Source: a virus. Taken from it: a DNA stretch of 57,058 nt. This document shows, one piece after another, positions 43,861-53,312 of this stretch. The stretch's first letter is position 1, and every line of letters starts with the position of its first letter. The DNA lies in IMG/VR virus record IMGVR_UViG_3300032236_000596, positions 1 through 57,058 of that record; one strand, 5' to 3'. The position numbers and the translations under genes are program-made. The notes beneath the pieces were generated by a model that saw only the letters and a program-made list of their open reading frames with translations, ran no database searches and was not told the DNA's origin.

Positions 43861-45573
43861 TTAAGCAATTCCGCCAACAGGGGTAATAACGAAGTTACCG
43901 GCCGTAGGAATCTCATTAACGTTGCAGATGATAGTTTCTACAACGATTGTTACGGCGTTGGCGGCTCCGCTAGGGGTGGTGCTGGTCAAGTCTCCGCCAA
44001 TGCTGGCGTAAGAAATAGTGGTGCTTCCCACCGCAGTTACCACGGCAGACGTAACGTCTACGTTGCTGCTGCCATTTGCTGTGTTAGTAACTCGAATGTT
44101 TTGCCCTACGGTCACATTGTGAGCGGCCGAGGTCGTAATAGTGGCTACGTTAGAGGTTCGCGTGTAGCTGTTCACCGTGAACGACTGCTCTAGGGTTTGC
44201 TTGCGTAGTCGAGTAACCACAGAGTAATCAACTCCAGGTACGGCAGAAATTGCATTTAGAATGTATTGAACAGGAATACGGTCAGCAAAGAATGAGTTAT
44301 CCTGAGAAACCAGGTCCTTTGCCGCGGCCATTGCTGCGGAGGTTACGATGTCCTGTCGATACTGCGGCAGTACGTTAACCGTAACTTCTAGGTCAATTGG
44401 AACGTAAGTTGGCTGGGTGATGGTCAAGGTGACGTTTGGAGCCACTTTGTCCACGAAGTATGCGTAAACGTCATTAGCAATGCTTGTGAAGGCGGCGCTC
44501 GGACCACCTACATTGTCTACACCTGAGTCTCCAAATGGAGCCATGTACAGGGTCACGCTGTTAAAGGTAGAGGCGGTAGCCACTGCTTTAGCAACCCCGC
44601 TAACCTGTAGAGCAAGGTAAGCGTAGTCCTTAAGAGAAACTGCGCGACGAAGGGCGCGCATAGCAAGCGGGGCATTGTTGCGGATAGAGTCAGTAGACTC
44701 CTCATCAGCGCCTCCAGCTGCTGCAACGTTGTTGGATACAAGAACTCCGCCAGTAACGTTACTCAAGAAATAGGTAAGAGAACCAGCAGCTACGTTACCC
44801 GCAGCGCCTGCGCCTACTCTATAAGTGGCAGTAATGGTTCCAGCCACGGGAGGAATACGTCCACCGATGCCGTCTCCAAAGACTACATAGGTATAACCAT
44901 CCGCGTCGTTGACTACGGTAAATACTGGGTCATAGATGTTGTTCTCAATTAGAGAAGAGCTATAGCTGTAAGGAACGCCGTTGACAGATACCTGGATGCT
45001 GTTCCAGATAACCGGAGAATTAAATAGCTTAAATACCTGACTAGGTGCACCAGTAGATACGCCCAAAGGCTCATCAGCAATTGTGTATCCCTGAGTAGCG
45101 TTAACCGATACAGTTCCATTGACGCCCCCGGCCGCCGCAGGTACTGTGGCGTCGGTATCCGTCTCAAAGATAACCTGCGTAGAGATGCCGTCTACAACAG
45201 TAGTGGTTGCAATTTGAGTTCCTGCCGGAACAACAACGTCAGCCCCGGTTGTGTTAGTAAAGGTCAGAGATACTATTGCCGCAGAACTTGGCGTAGGAGT
45301 GTAACCAAGAAGTGACGCCATTTGCAAGACACTCTCGCGCTGGCTGGCCGTAGAAATAAAGCCTTCGTTGGTAGCGCGGTCGATGTAAAAGTTAATAAGG
45401 TCGCCCATGTATGAGAACAGGTCAACCATGGTAATGCCAAAATCGGCAGGGTCTCTGGTAGTCCACGCCGGGTTGAAGGCCGGAATTAGATTTATCAGGT
45501 CCTGGCGAATAGACGTGTAGTCGCGAGAAGTGTAGTCAATCTGCGGAACGTAATTAATCTGGTTATTAGCCAC
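43861..45573 (-). CDS. Baseplate J-like wedge protein (T4 gp6-type)
   Basis: The N-terminus (INYVPQIDYTSRDYTSIRQD, FNPAWTTRDPADFGITMVDL) and central SLKDYAYLALQVSGVAKAVA are typical of Baseplate_J/gp47 proteins. It joins the wedge of the contractile baseplate. C-terminal Val/Thr-rich beta repeats are encoded at 43950-44160. 570 residues, normal length. It overlaps the gp25-like gene by 8 bases. Confidence 0.85.
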   Translation of the reverse strand: MANNQINYVPQIDYTSRDYTSIRQDLINLIPAFNPAWTTRDPADFGITMVDLFSYMGDLINFYIDRATNEGFISTASQRESVLQMASLLGYTPTPSSAAIVSLTFTNTTGADVVVPAGTQIATTTVVDGISTQVIFETDTDATVPAAAGGVNGTVSVNATQGYTIADEPLGVSTGAPSQVFKLFNSPVIWNSIQVSVNGVPYSYSSSLIENNIYDPVFTVVNDADGYTYVVFGDGIGGRIPPVAGTITATYRVGAGAAGNVAAGSLTYFLSNVTGGVLVSNNVAAAGGADEESTDSIRNNAPLAMRALRRAVSLKDYAYLALQVSGVAKAVATASTFNSVTLYMAPFGDSGVDNVGGPSAAFTSIANDVYAYFVDKVAPNVTLTITQPTYVPIDLEVTVNVLPQYRQDIVTSAAMAAAKDLVSQDNSFFADRIPVQYILNAISAVPGVDYSVVTRLRKQTLEQSFTVNSYTRTSNVATITTSAAHNVTVGQNIRVTNTANGSSNVDVTSAVVTAVGSTTISYASIGGDLTSTTPSGAANAVTIVVETIICNVNEIPTAGNFVITPVGGIA

Positions 45574-45973
45574 GGGTCAACTCCAAAATCAGGTCTCCCG
45601 AGCGACTAAAGATAGCGGTGTTAAAAGTCACGGTATCAGTTTCTCCAGAAGGCAGTGTGTACAGCAATGTCACTTCTAGGGTGCCGGTTGTATAGTCATA
45701 TACGGGGGTTATACCCTTTAATTCTAGGGAACTTAGCCACTTATTGAAGGCGATACTGATTGTTTTGGTAGCAATCTCAGAGGCCAAATCAGCGTTTTCA
45801 AACACCGTAGACGCGATATCACTGCCAAAGCTAGGTATCATCAGGCGCTCGCTAAAGCGAGTAAGCAGCACCATCAGCACTCGGTCGCGCCACATGGTCT
45901 TGCTATCGATAGTCGTGTTTACCTGCCCGAACTCGTTAAATTTAAAGGGCAAAGATACTACTGAGCTGTTCAT
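45566..45973 (-). CDS. gp25-like baseplate wedge protein
   Basis: LPFKFNEFGQVNTTIDSKTM, then RFSERLMIPSFGSDI, match the GPW/gp25 family, which links sheath and baseplate and starts sheath assembly. 135 residues, usual length. Next to baseplate J as in most myoviruses. Confidence 0.82.
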   Translation of the reverse strand: MNSSVVSLPFKFNEFGQVNTTIDSKTMWRDRVLMVLLTRFSERLMIPSFGSDIASTVFENADLASEIATKTISIAFNKWLSSLELKGITPVYDYTTGTLEVTLLYTLPSGETDTVTFNTAIFSRSGDLILELTRG

Positions 45974-46004
45974 GCTAGTCCAATCACTAATGGTAAGTTC
46001 ATAA

Positions 46005-46856
46005 TTAAGCCGTCGTGTCTCCCATAATTATCCAGGAATTTGAGGCGATTTTTACTAGAGACGCGGCCGAATACTGGGCGCGCAGCTTGTTTCCTGGGGT
46101 TCCGTAGACGACAGCGGGGCTGGTGGCCGAGATGGTTACCTGACCAGTACCCAGCTGTACAACGTCTACAACGCTACCTACGGAGAATGACACGCTGTCA
46201 GTAGGGACAACCAGCGATATCGCGCTAGAGTTTGTAAGAGTAACTAAGCCGCCTAAATCCGTAGTTGCCAGGGTGTATGAGGTACCCGACTGAGCATTAA
46301 TAGACAAAACAGGGCTTGCTGAAGGGCCCGTAGGACCGGTAGGCCCAGTTGGGCCAGTAACCGTAGAGGCGGCTCCAGTAGGCCCTGTAGGGCCGGTGGC
46401 ACCTGCTGGTCCAGTAGGCCCTGTAGGGCCGGTGGCACCTGCTGGTCCAGTAGGTCCTGTAGGGCCGGTGGCACCTGCTGGTCCAGTAGGTCCTGTAGCG
46501 CCAGCCGGTCCAGTAGGTCCGGTTGTTCCACCACCGCTAGAGCCGGCTGGTCCTGTAGGCCCAGCAGGGCCTGTAGGGCCGGCAGGGCCAGTAGGGCCAG
46601 TAGCCCCGGACCCAGACGAGCCGCTAGATACAGACCCTGTCCACAGGGGGTAGTTAGGGTCTCCGCCTTCAAATGCGGCCCAAATGGAAGTACCGACAGC
46701 AGGATTAGAAGCGCCTTTAAGGATGGGCCAGGCCCAGTCCGTAGTGCTTTGCCCTAGGACCTGAGGAATCATTAGGCGCAATCTGCTAAAGCCTTCAGGG
46801 TCGTGGTTATCTACTACAACGGCCCTATAAAATCCGGAGTACTTAGCCTCGTGCAT
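46005..46856 (-). CDS. Baseplate spike protein (gp5/gpV OB fold) with collagen-like domain
   Basis: The start at 46856 ([20 protein letters not shown]) overlaps the hub gene by 14 bases. Residues 1-78 form a gp5/gpV-type OB domain ([29 protein letters not shown]). Residues about 80-178 are Gly-X-Y repeats ([14 protein letters not shown]), a collagen-like triple helix. The tail is a beta-rich domain. Phage collagen repeats are known, but their place directly after a spike OB domain is unusual. Part of the repeat is a 36-bp tandem DNA repeat. Confidence 0.8.
   Translation of the reverse strand: MHEAKYSGFYRAVVVDNHDPEGFSRLRLMIPQVLGQSTTDWAWPILKGASNPAVGTSIWAAFEGGDPNYPLWTGSVSSGSSGSGATGPTGPAGPTGPAGPTGPAGSSGGGTTGPTGPAGATGPTGPAGATGPTGPTGPAGATGPTGPTGPAGATGPTGPTGAASTVTGPTGPTGPTGPSASPVLSINAQSGTSYTLATTDLGGLVTLTNSSAISLVVPTDSVSFSVGSVVDVVQLGTGQVTISATSPAVVYGTPGNKLRAQYSAASLVKIASNSWIIMGDTTA
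46375..46518 (-). repeat. 36-bp tandem repeat encoding collagen-like units
   Basis: Four copies of a 36-bp unit begin at 46375, 46411, 46447 and 46483; the last is partly diverged. Each encodes 12 residues of Gly-X-Y. Near-identical DNA suggests recent length change by slippage or unequal recombination. Confidence 0.85.
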
Positions 46857-48159
46857 TTTGTGACCCCGCCTTGATAACAGATGCAATAGACCTTCCTACA
46901 GGCGGCTTAGGCGGAGTTAGGTTAGCTACCGTACCCTTCCATATAGCCGCTGATACAGCCTTGTCAGACGGGGCGGCTCTGTTAACGCGCTTAACCAGCT
47001 GGCTAGACTTAGATGGCTTTAGATTAAGTAGCGGAGTCTTCAATGTCGTGCTTGGCTTAATACGTGTATTACGGACGTTAGGGATAATCTGCCGTACTTG
47101 TCTATTACCTGGCGCAGAGTTTGCCGTGGTCCCATTGAGGGCGCCCAGGGAGTCGGTACCAACAGTTACAACGCTGGTGTAGGTTTGGGTGTTTATTGAC
47201 TTCTCCATTACCTGGTGTTCTACGCCTAGAACTGACCAGTACCCAGAGTAAAGGTTTCCGACGCCGGCTAGATATACCGGCATTCCAGGGCGGAGTACGC
47301 CTCTGCCATAGACCTCAGCAGTAGCGGTGTAAGGGAACACGGTGTTGTGCTCTGCGCTAGTTGCCTCGTGGATAGCTGTCGTGTAGCTGTTTGCAACTAC
47401 AGTAGTAGCGTGGCGGTCAAACAACTCAGCGTTTGATAGCTGCCTGGTAGTTGCTGAGCGGTTCTGCTTAGTGTACTTAAAGTACTGCCCTGTGGTCGGG
47501 TCAATACCGGCCACAGAAGTAGCGGCCTTTTCAAAGCCGTTAGTAGATAGACTCTCGCCAACTATAGGCCTAAAGTTATAGATAGGGTTCAGAGGCATAA
47601 AGCCGGCGTCAACCTTGGTGAAAGACAAGGCTTCGCTAATAAGTTCTGTAAAGTCCTGAAGCAATGGCTGGAAATACAGCGCCGTATTCTCAGCGCGGAG
47701 CGAGTAGCCTGCCTGCTTGGCAAGCTTAACCATAAACTCCCAGTCAGTAAGGCCGGCCTGAGCCACCTGCTTATACACGCGAGGGTGCGGGGTAGCCCTA
47801 TACGAGAAACCGTAGCGCTTTGCAATGTCCGTAATAATCTGGTCTGCGGTGGTGTTGTAATAAACCCTCTGGCTGGACTGGCGCATTACGTAAGATGCCC
47901 CAATAAATCCGACCTCAGTTACGTGCATCTGCGCTTCCTGGTAATTCTTAATGTCATGCACGTAGCCGTAGAACTCCTTGCCGTCTACAGTTACGTGCAT
48001 CAAAGAGCCAGGCTTAACCGCGGCGGGACTGACGCCCCAGTCGCGGAAAGTAAAACGACCGTAGTCATGCTCATACATGCGCTGCCTAAAATTAACGCTG
48101 TAAATCCTAGTTAGCTGTATATTGCTATTAGGAAAGGTTACAGAAGCAAAGCTAGACAT
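46843..48159 (-). CDS. Tail hub protein (gpD / gp27-like)
   Basis: The first ~200 residues show the late-control-D pattern: [60 protein letters not shown] and [20 protein letters not shown]. These hubs seat the spike under the tube. A Lys/Pro-rich C-terminal extension of ~110 residues is longer than usual. It overlaps the LysM gene by 8 bases. Confidence 0.82.
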   Translation of the reverse strand: MSSFASVTFPNSNIQLTRIYSVNFRQRMYEHDYGRFTFRDWGVSPAAVKPGSLMHVTVDGKEFYGYVHDIKNYQEAQMHVTEVGFIGASYVMRQSSQRVYYNTTADQIITDIAKRYGFSYRATPHPRVYKQVAQAGLTDWEFMVKLAKQAGYSLRAENTALYFQPLLQDFTELISEALSFTKVDAGFMPLNPIYNFRPIVGESLSTNGFEKAATSVAGIDPTTGQYFKYTKQNRSATTRQLSNAELFDRHATTVVANSYTTAIHEATSAEHNTVFPYTATAEVYGRGVLRPGMPVYLAGVGNLYSGYWSVLGVEHQVMEKSINTQTYTSVVTVGTDSLGALNGTTANSAPGNRQVRQIIPNVRNTRIKPSTTLKTPLLNLKPSKSSQLVKRVNRAAPSDKAVSAAIWKGTVANLTPPKPPVGRSIASVIKAGSQNARG

Positions 48160-48433
48160 TAGGTATCCTAAGCACCTTGCCGGCCGGGATGTTCTGATGG
48201 TCGTCTATCTCAGGATTGTATTCGGCGATAAGCCACCATCTCTCAGGGTTTGAGTAGAAGGTCATAGCAACCTGGTCCAGTCGGTCTCCGTCTTTCCAGG
48301 TGTAGGTCTGGTAGTTAATAAGCCCGATGTCGCTGAACTCGTAAAACACGATAGGCGCGGCATCCTGTGAAGGGGTAAAGGACACGAAGTCCACTACAGA
48401 ATCTTCATATCTAGAACCTAGGTAGATGGTCAT
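48152..48433 (-). CDS. LysM-containing baseplate protein (gpX-like)
   Basis: The C-terminal half TYTWKDGDRLDQVAMTFYSN, PERWWLIAEYNPEIDD and GKVLRIP is a LysM-like fold as in tail protein X and T4 gp53. In tails it holds hub and wedges together. 93 residues, normal. Confidence 0.8.
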   Translation of the reverse strand: MTIYLGSRYEDSVVDFVSFTPSQDAAPIVFYEFSDIGLINYQTYTWKDGDRLDQVAMTFYSNPERWWLIAEYNPEIDDHQNIPAGKVLRIPNV

Positions 48434-48445
48434 TACTTATCCTTT

Positions 48446-49891
48446 CTACTTAACTGGAGTTGTTGCCGTAGAGGTGGTTGAGGCTGAGGTGTCAATAGGA
48501 GCCGCAGTCGTTGCGGTTACCGTGGCCTTCTGAGCCTGGTTCTGAATACCAGCAGTAGCCAGGAGCTGTAGAGACATAGTTACATCCGTGCTGATAGGAA
48601 TCATGTCCACGGTAAACATCTTGTGAGTAACGCTAAGGTTATTTACGTATCCGGCGTACGACAGAGGACCAATGTCAATGTTGACAAGTGTAGGCTGTAG
48701 GAAGCCGATGTCGGCGGTCTTTTGTCCGCGGCCATTTACCCACGCCTGAGTAGTAGAGCCAGCCGGGCCAACTCCGTTAATAGTTCTGTACAGGAACTCA
48801 AGGTCAGCGATGGTTCCGCGCTGGAATAGGTCCACGAGCTTGTCTTGCATGTCAATTCCTCCGACGTTAGTGCTGGAGGTAAATCCAGTTCCCTGGGTGT
48901 AAAAAGGAATAAAGTCTTGGACCTGGTCGCGAGTTACAAAAGGAAGCAGAGTCTTTCCATAGGCAACTTGAGAGTTAGGGTTGTTAGTGTCAGTGTTTGG
49001 AGTACTAAGCTTCGAGGCAGCCGCCGCAAAGTCGTTAGTTCTGTCCAAGTGGATGGTAATAGTAATGCTCTCAGTTCCTGGGAAGAAGCCAGCGCCGCCG
49101 AGGAAACGGTCACCAGCCGACGGTGTAGAGTCCATTTGGACCGATACAGCGGTATTAAAGTCAGTAGGGTTCCATAGGAACTGGAATCCAAACTGAGTGT
49201 TATTTCCGTTCTTAGTGGTAATGTATTTATCGGTAGCTCCGCCGCCAGCGTTCTGAGTCAGCTGGATGCTAGGGTCATTCCACTTCCACCAAATACGGCC
49301 ACGGCGGTACATGTCACTGTGCTGTTTTAGCGGGGCGCTGCTAAAGTCGTTTCCGCTTAGGGTCCTAGGCAGGCTCCACTTGTGCGGAGGAAGATTCCAC
49401 GACCACTTGTTAGGGTCAACAGTTTCTGGAGGAGTGGCCGGAGGGGTAGGAGTGGTGCCCTTCGGGCCCTTGCCTGTTTTTTTACCCGTGCTTGGCGGAA
49501 CAGGGGGCGCAGGAAGCTGGAAGTAGCCCTTGTACCAACTGGCGTTGGGGTCTCCGGCGACCTTTAAACCAATGTTTTGACTGTTGTTAAATGTAGCGCC
49601 CTTTGCAGAATAAGCCTGGCGGGCAGCCTGGCTGTTCTCTACAAAAGTTCCAGTAAACTGGCCCTTAGAATTGAGCACAGGAATCTTAGTAGTGGAGTTA
49701 ATTTCGTAGACAATATTAGGGTCAGTAATAGTAAATATTGTACCGTCAGCTGCGTTCTTGGCTTCCCTATTCAGCTCATTCTGAGCAATAGTCTGGCCAT
49801 CAGAGGTAGTAAACGAAACAGTAGTAGTACCATTACTGTTTTTTCCTGAGCGCCCTGAAGGGTCACTGCTTGTATTACCAGTATCTGCCAT
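48446..49891 (-). CDS. Baseplate protein, contractile-injection tube-initiator-like
   Basis: The C-terminal 250 residues (FGFQFLWNPTDFNTAVSVQM, DLEFLYRTING, NIDIGPLSYAGYVNNLSVTH, FTVDMIPISTDVTMSLQLL) match the XkdP/CIS tube initiator type found with LysM partners. The N-terminal 180 residues are low-complexity and Pro-rich (PPVPPSTGKKTGKGPKG), an extension. It sits between tape measure and LysM protein. Confidence 0.65.
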   Translation of the reverse strand: MADTGNTSSDPSGRSGKNSNGTTTVSFTTSDGQTIAQNELNREAKNAADGTIFTITDPNIVYEINSTTKIPVLNSKGQFTGTFVENSQAARQAYSAKGATFNNSQNIGLKVAGDPNASWYKGYFQLPAPPVPPSTGKKTGKGPKGTTPTPPATPPETVDPNKWSWNLPPHKWSLPRTLSGNDFSSAPLKQHSDMYRRGRIWWKWNDPSIQLTQNAGGGATDKYITTKNGNNTQFGFQFLWNPTDFNTAVSVQMDSTPSAGDRFLGGAGFFPGTESITITIHLDRTNDFAAAASKLSTPNTDTNNPNSQVAYGKTLLPFVTRDQVQDFIPFYTQGTGFTSSTNVGGIDMQDKLVDLFQRGTIADLEFLYRTINGVGPAGSTTQAWVNGRGQKTADIGFLQPTLVNIDIGPLSYAGYVNNLSVTHKMFTVDMIPISTDVTMSLQLLATAGIQNQAQKATVTATTAAPIDTSASTTSTATTPVK

Positions 49892-52308
49892 TATCTAGTC
49901 ACCGCCATATTAATGTGGTCCTGTTCATCTAGAATGCGCTTTACTTCGCGCGCGAGTTTCTGCTCATTTACAACCGAGCCGGTAGGCAGGTTAATATTTA
50001 CAGTTACATTTCCGTAGTTAGCTCCTGAAGAGCTGGCTACTACGCTGCTGTTTCCAGCGCCGCCGCCTGCAGGAGTAGTAGGCACGTTAGAGAACGCCGA
50101 GGCTCCGCTGCCAAACAGGGAGGCGCCTTGAGTCTTAAACAACTGGTGTGTAGCTGATGTGGCTGAAGAAGCAGTAGCAGTAGGTGCTTGTCCGCCTCCA
50201 CCAAATAGCGTCATAGGGTCGTAGACGTTGCCCTTAGGGTCCTCTAGAGCAAGGTGCAAGTGAGCACCAGCAGGGCCGGCAGGATACACTCCACCGCTGT
50301 GGCCGCTAATACCGATAGGGTCTCCAGCGTTTACAGTTTGGCCATCACCAACGAGTTGGTTAGTCAAGTGACCATAAACCGTAAGGCTTCCGTCACCGTG
50401 GTCAATACGGACCATGTTGCCGAGGTCTCCCTCAACACCGGCCTTCTTAACCTTTCCAGGCTTTACTGCATAAACAGTTGTACCGTCTGCCGCACGGAAG
50501 TCCACGCCTCGGTGCCAGCCGCCATGGCGGAAAGCGGCGGCATTGTGGAACTCACCGTTCTTATTAATAATAAGTTTGCCCTGTAGCGGGTCATATACGC
50601 TAGACATTGGCTGGCTAGAGTCACCAACACCAACAGGGGTTCCAGGGCCTGCACCTGAGCCCATACCGTTGCTTCCGCTACTAAGTGGGTATTCCTTTTT
50701 CCACTTAGCCAGCGTTTCTGGATTTCTAAGACCCAATGCGGCTCTAGGAGAAGATGAATAGTCTTTAAGCCATGCCTTGTAGTTGATACCAGCAGCTGTA
50801 AATGCTTTTTGAGTTTCACTACCTACCCACATAGACCCTGCATAAAGTACTGCTGCGCCTCCGGCAAGTACCGCTGCTGGAGCTGCAACAGACGCAACAG
50901 CAGTTGTAGCCGCTACGCTCTCAGCAGCAGTTCCGGCGTCTAGGGCGGCTGAGGTTTCAGCTGAAGCGGCGGAGGCGCTTGCCACCCCTTTAAACAGGCC
51001 ACTTAAAGCACTTCCTACAACACTGCCAAGACCAGAAAGCAATGTGCCTATTGAGTTATTAAATCCAGCCGAGAAAGTTTTAAGGAATGCGAGGTCGTGT
51101 ACAAGACCACCAAATTCTTTAACGTGAGCAGCAAACAGGTTGGCCGCTGCGGTTAGCCCGTTGTTCGCATCGATTACTCCAGAAACGCCGCTCTGGGTAT
51201 AGGCGTTAACAGCGTTGTATTGAGCTGAATATAGGTTGCTGTATGACTGAGCAACTGCAGAGCTTGCGCCTGTAGCAACAAGAGAAGACTTACTTAGTGT
51301 CCCGCCGCTGGCCTTTTGTAGAAGAGCCGCTACAACGCCTTGACGCAGAACAGGGTCGTTACCGAAATACTGGTTAAGCATGCCATCGAGCGAGTTACCA
51401 GGCTGAAGCGAAAACTCGATGTCAGAAGTTTTAATGGCTCCGCCAGGTCCCTTAATCTTATTTAGGTATTCCCAAACCTGGTCGGCAATTTGCTGCGGGC
51501 TGTTCATGGTGCCGTTAGAACCACGAACCTGGATGCCAAGCATACGAAGTTTATTTACAGACTGGGCCTGGTTAAGGGCTACAGTTGCCTGCATACCGCC
51601 CTCAAGGCCTGCTCCAGGCATAAGATTAGAGAACATTTGAGCGCCGGCAGATACGTTATTGTATCCTGGAGCTCCAGGCATCATTCCGCTACTAGCACCC
51701 ATCATTACAGCGCGAGCAGCGTCTAGCGGGTCAGTAGCAGTTCCGCCGTTCATCATGCTTTGGAATAGCTTGCCACCGGCCACAAATCCGGCGTTGCCGC
51801 CCGTGCCCATGTAGAACCCTGCACGGCGGGCGGACATGTCATTCTCAATGTACTGCTCTGGCTGAATAGCCTGAAGAGTGGCCATTGCCCCTGCGCCCAG
51901 CAGTGTTTTTGCGGCTCCCCACAACGCGCTTCCAAAGGTGTTACCGCCGCCACCGTTATTGGAGCCGCCTCCGCCGCTTTCTTTTCTAGCGGCCTGCTGG
52001 ATAAATCCGCTAGGCGAGCGGTCCCCGACAGCAACGGTGCCCTGGTCCATAAAGGTAGCTATGGCCTTAGAGCCAGTAGCTCCCGTAGCAGCGGTTACAG
52101 GGGTTGTAGAGAAGGTGTCCGGGGACATCGGGTTTGCGGCACCGCCGCCGCCCTTGATGCCCTTCATGTTGGTCAGGATTTCGGCAGAGAGCTTCTTAGT
52201 CTTCTCAAGTGAGATATTGAGCTGCTTAACGGCATCGTTAAGGTCGACAATGATGCGCGTGCTCTTGCCGCCCTTGCCCCCCATGTTCATGTCGCTAAGC
52301 GTACTCAT
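49891..52308 (-). CDS. Tape measure protein with M23 peptidase domain
   Basis: N-terminal coiled coil (LNDAVKQLNISLEKTKKLSA), a Gly/Ala-rich central region with a hydrophobic stretch (APAAVLAGGAAVLYAGSMWV), and a C-terminal M23 lysostaphin-like domain with GWHRGVDFRAADG (H, D near 601) and AGAHLHLAL (HxH near 683). The zinc endopeptidase would open the wall during DNA entry. At 805 residues the tail would be about 120 nm by the usual rule of 1.5 angstrom per residue. The start is 2 bases after the frameshift extension stop. Confidence 0.85.
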   Translation of the reverse strand: MSTLSDMNMGGKGGKSTRIIVDLNDAVKQLNISLEKTKKLSAEILTNMKGIKGGGGAANPMSPDTFSTTPVTAATGATGSKAIATFMDQGTVAVGDRSPSGFIQQAARKESGGGGSNNGGGGNTFGSALWGAAKTLLGAGAMATLQAIQPEQYIENDMSARRAGFYMGTGGNAGFVAGGKLFQSMMNGGTATDPLDAARAVMMGASSGMMPGAPGYNNVSAGAQMFSNLMPGAGLEGGMQATVALNQAQSVNKLRMLGIQVRGSNGTMNSPQQIADQVWEYLNKIKGPGGAIKTSDIEFSLQPGNSLDGMLNQYFGNDPVLRQGVVAALLQKASGGTLSKSSLVATGASSAVAQSYSNLYSAQYNAVNAYTQSGVSGVIDANNGLTAAANLFAAHVKEFGGLVHDLAFLKTFSAGFNNSIGTLLSGLGSVVGSALSGLFKGVASASAASAETSAALDAGTAAESVAATTAVASVAAPAAVLAGGAAVLYAGSMWVGSETQKAFTAAGINYKAWLKDYSSSPRAALGLRNPETLAKWKKEYPLSSGSNGMGSGAGPGTPVGVGDSSQPMSSVYDPLQGKLIINKNGEFHNAAAFRHGGWHRGVDFRAADGTTVYAVKPGKVKKAGVEGDLGNMVRIDHGDGSLTVYGHLTNQLVGDGQTVNAGDPIGISGHSGGVYPAGPAGAHLHLALEDPKGNVYDPMTLFGGGGQAPTATASSATSATHQLFKTQGASLFGSGASAFSNVPTTPAGGGAGNSSVVASSSGANYGNVTVNINLPTGSVVNEQKLAREVKRILDEQDHINMAVTR

Positions 52309-52310
52309 AC

Positions 52311-52460
52311 CTAATTACTCCTGTTTCTACCAGCTCTGGCTATCCAATTCATACGTTCTCGCATTGACATGCCGCGGATATCGGCAAGCGTCCATCCAGT
52401 AAATGCGCGAGATAGTATTTCGTATTGGTCCAGTAAGTGCTCGTAGTCTTCTTTTCTATA
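52311..52460 (-). CDS. Out-of-frame extension of the tail assembly chaperone (probable +1 frameshift product)
   Basis: After the chaperone stop codon, the +1 frame stays open for 49 codons: YRKEDYEHLLDQYEIL ... RGMSMRERMNWIAR ... ending two bases before the tape measure ATG. It has no ATG, GTG or TTG near its start. The sequence is protein-like and resembles the C-terminal half of T4 gp26-like proteins. Between tube and tape measure, a G/GT-type frameshift is expected. The likely slip site is TTT-CGT-CTA-TAG. Confidence 0.6.
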   Translation of the reverse strand, partial: YRKEDYEHLLDQYEILSRAFTGWTLADIRGMSMRERMNWIARAGRNRSN

Positions 52461-53256
52461 GACGAAACAAGTCTGACAACGACAGCGGCATAGGAATGTC
52501 CTCGCCGCATGCCTCGCAGGTCGTCTTCACCTCCCCGAGGCGTGGGCCCGGGTTACGCTTAAGAATCTCAGCGACAATCTTTTCACGGTCTGCCATGCCT
52601 AGGCGTAGAACGCTAGACGCTCCTATTGACGGCACGCCATTGATTGACTCAATGCAGCCTGCCAGCAGAATGGTGTTTACCTCAGCAGGGGTCTTGTCGA
52701 GGTTCTCGATAAGCTTCTTCTGAGTTAGGCCGTTAGGTAGTCCGACAACAATGATGCCGCTCTTCTCTGAGGTGTAAGTAAACTTACGTCCAGAGATAGG
52801 GTCATCCAGGCCAATGACAGGTACGTCAGTGCTCAGGTTTACGGATACCGAGAGGTCGCTCTTGCAGTGTGGGCATGGGAACTCAAAGTCCACGTTGTCA
52901 CCAAAGGTGGCTCTGCGGATACCGATAAGGATGGCGTCGCGGTCTCCACTGAGGAGCTTGTCGAAGTCGTCCTTGCCCGGCTTTTCCATGCCGATTGAAA
53001 CAAGCCCGCGCTGCAGCATTACAATGAGGGCTCTACCTGGGGACCCGGCTTTAGAGATGGCTTCTTCGTCCAGCCCGTTTAGCTCGCGTACTTCGGCGTA
53101 TTTCACGAGGCTACCGTCCCCGGCGATAAAACCGCCGGGGAGGGTAACGTCCGTGCTTGATGGAGGAACAGTCTTAATTTCGACTGCCGGCTCCGTGGTA
53201 ATTTCTTTAGTTAGCTTCTCGATGACCGATGGGTCAGTTACCGTATATTCAGACAT
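52456..53256 (-). CDS. Tail assembly chaperone / T4 baseplate-type protein with zinc site
   Basis: The 266 residues match the T4_baseplate group: GGFIAGDGSLVKYAEVRELN, then a helical DRDAILIGIRRATFGDN, and CPHC and CEAC as zinc knuckles near 145 and 250. The chain ends LSDLFRL and the product probably continues by frameshift into 52311-52460. Position between tube and tape measure is that of the G-type chaperone that wraps the tape measure. Confidence 0.7.
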   Translation of the reverse strand: MSEYTVTDPSVIEKLTKEITTEPAVEIKTVPPSSTDVTLPGGFIAGDGSLVKYAEVRELNGLDEEAISKAGSPGRALIVMLQRGLVSIGMEKPGKDDFDKLLSGDRDAILIGIRRATFGDNVDFEFPCPHCKSDLSVSVNLSTDVPVIGLDDPISGRKFTYTSEKSGIIVVGLPNGLTQKKLIENLDKTPAEVNTILLAGCIESINGVPSIGASSVLRLGMADREKIVAEILKRNPGPRLGEVKTTCEACGEDIPMPLSLSDLFRL

Positions 53257-53312
53257 TTAGTACTCCTAGTTAATTATTTAAATAATACCACGAGGTATTA
53301 TCTGCTTATTTG

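Noticed and set aside
46396-46653. Pro/Gly/Val plus-strand frame in the spike gene
   Set aside because: Mirror of the collagen-like repeat; no independent start or ribosome site.
52311-52460. -1 frame as chaperone extension
   Set aside because: The -1 frame stays open for a while but gives unlikely protein sequence (Thr/Tyr/Ser strings) and ends early; the +1 frame is protein-like and ends next to the tape measure start.
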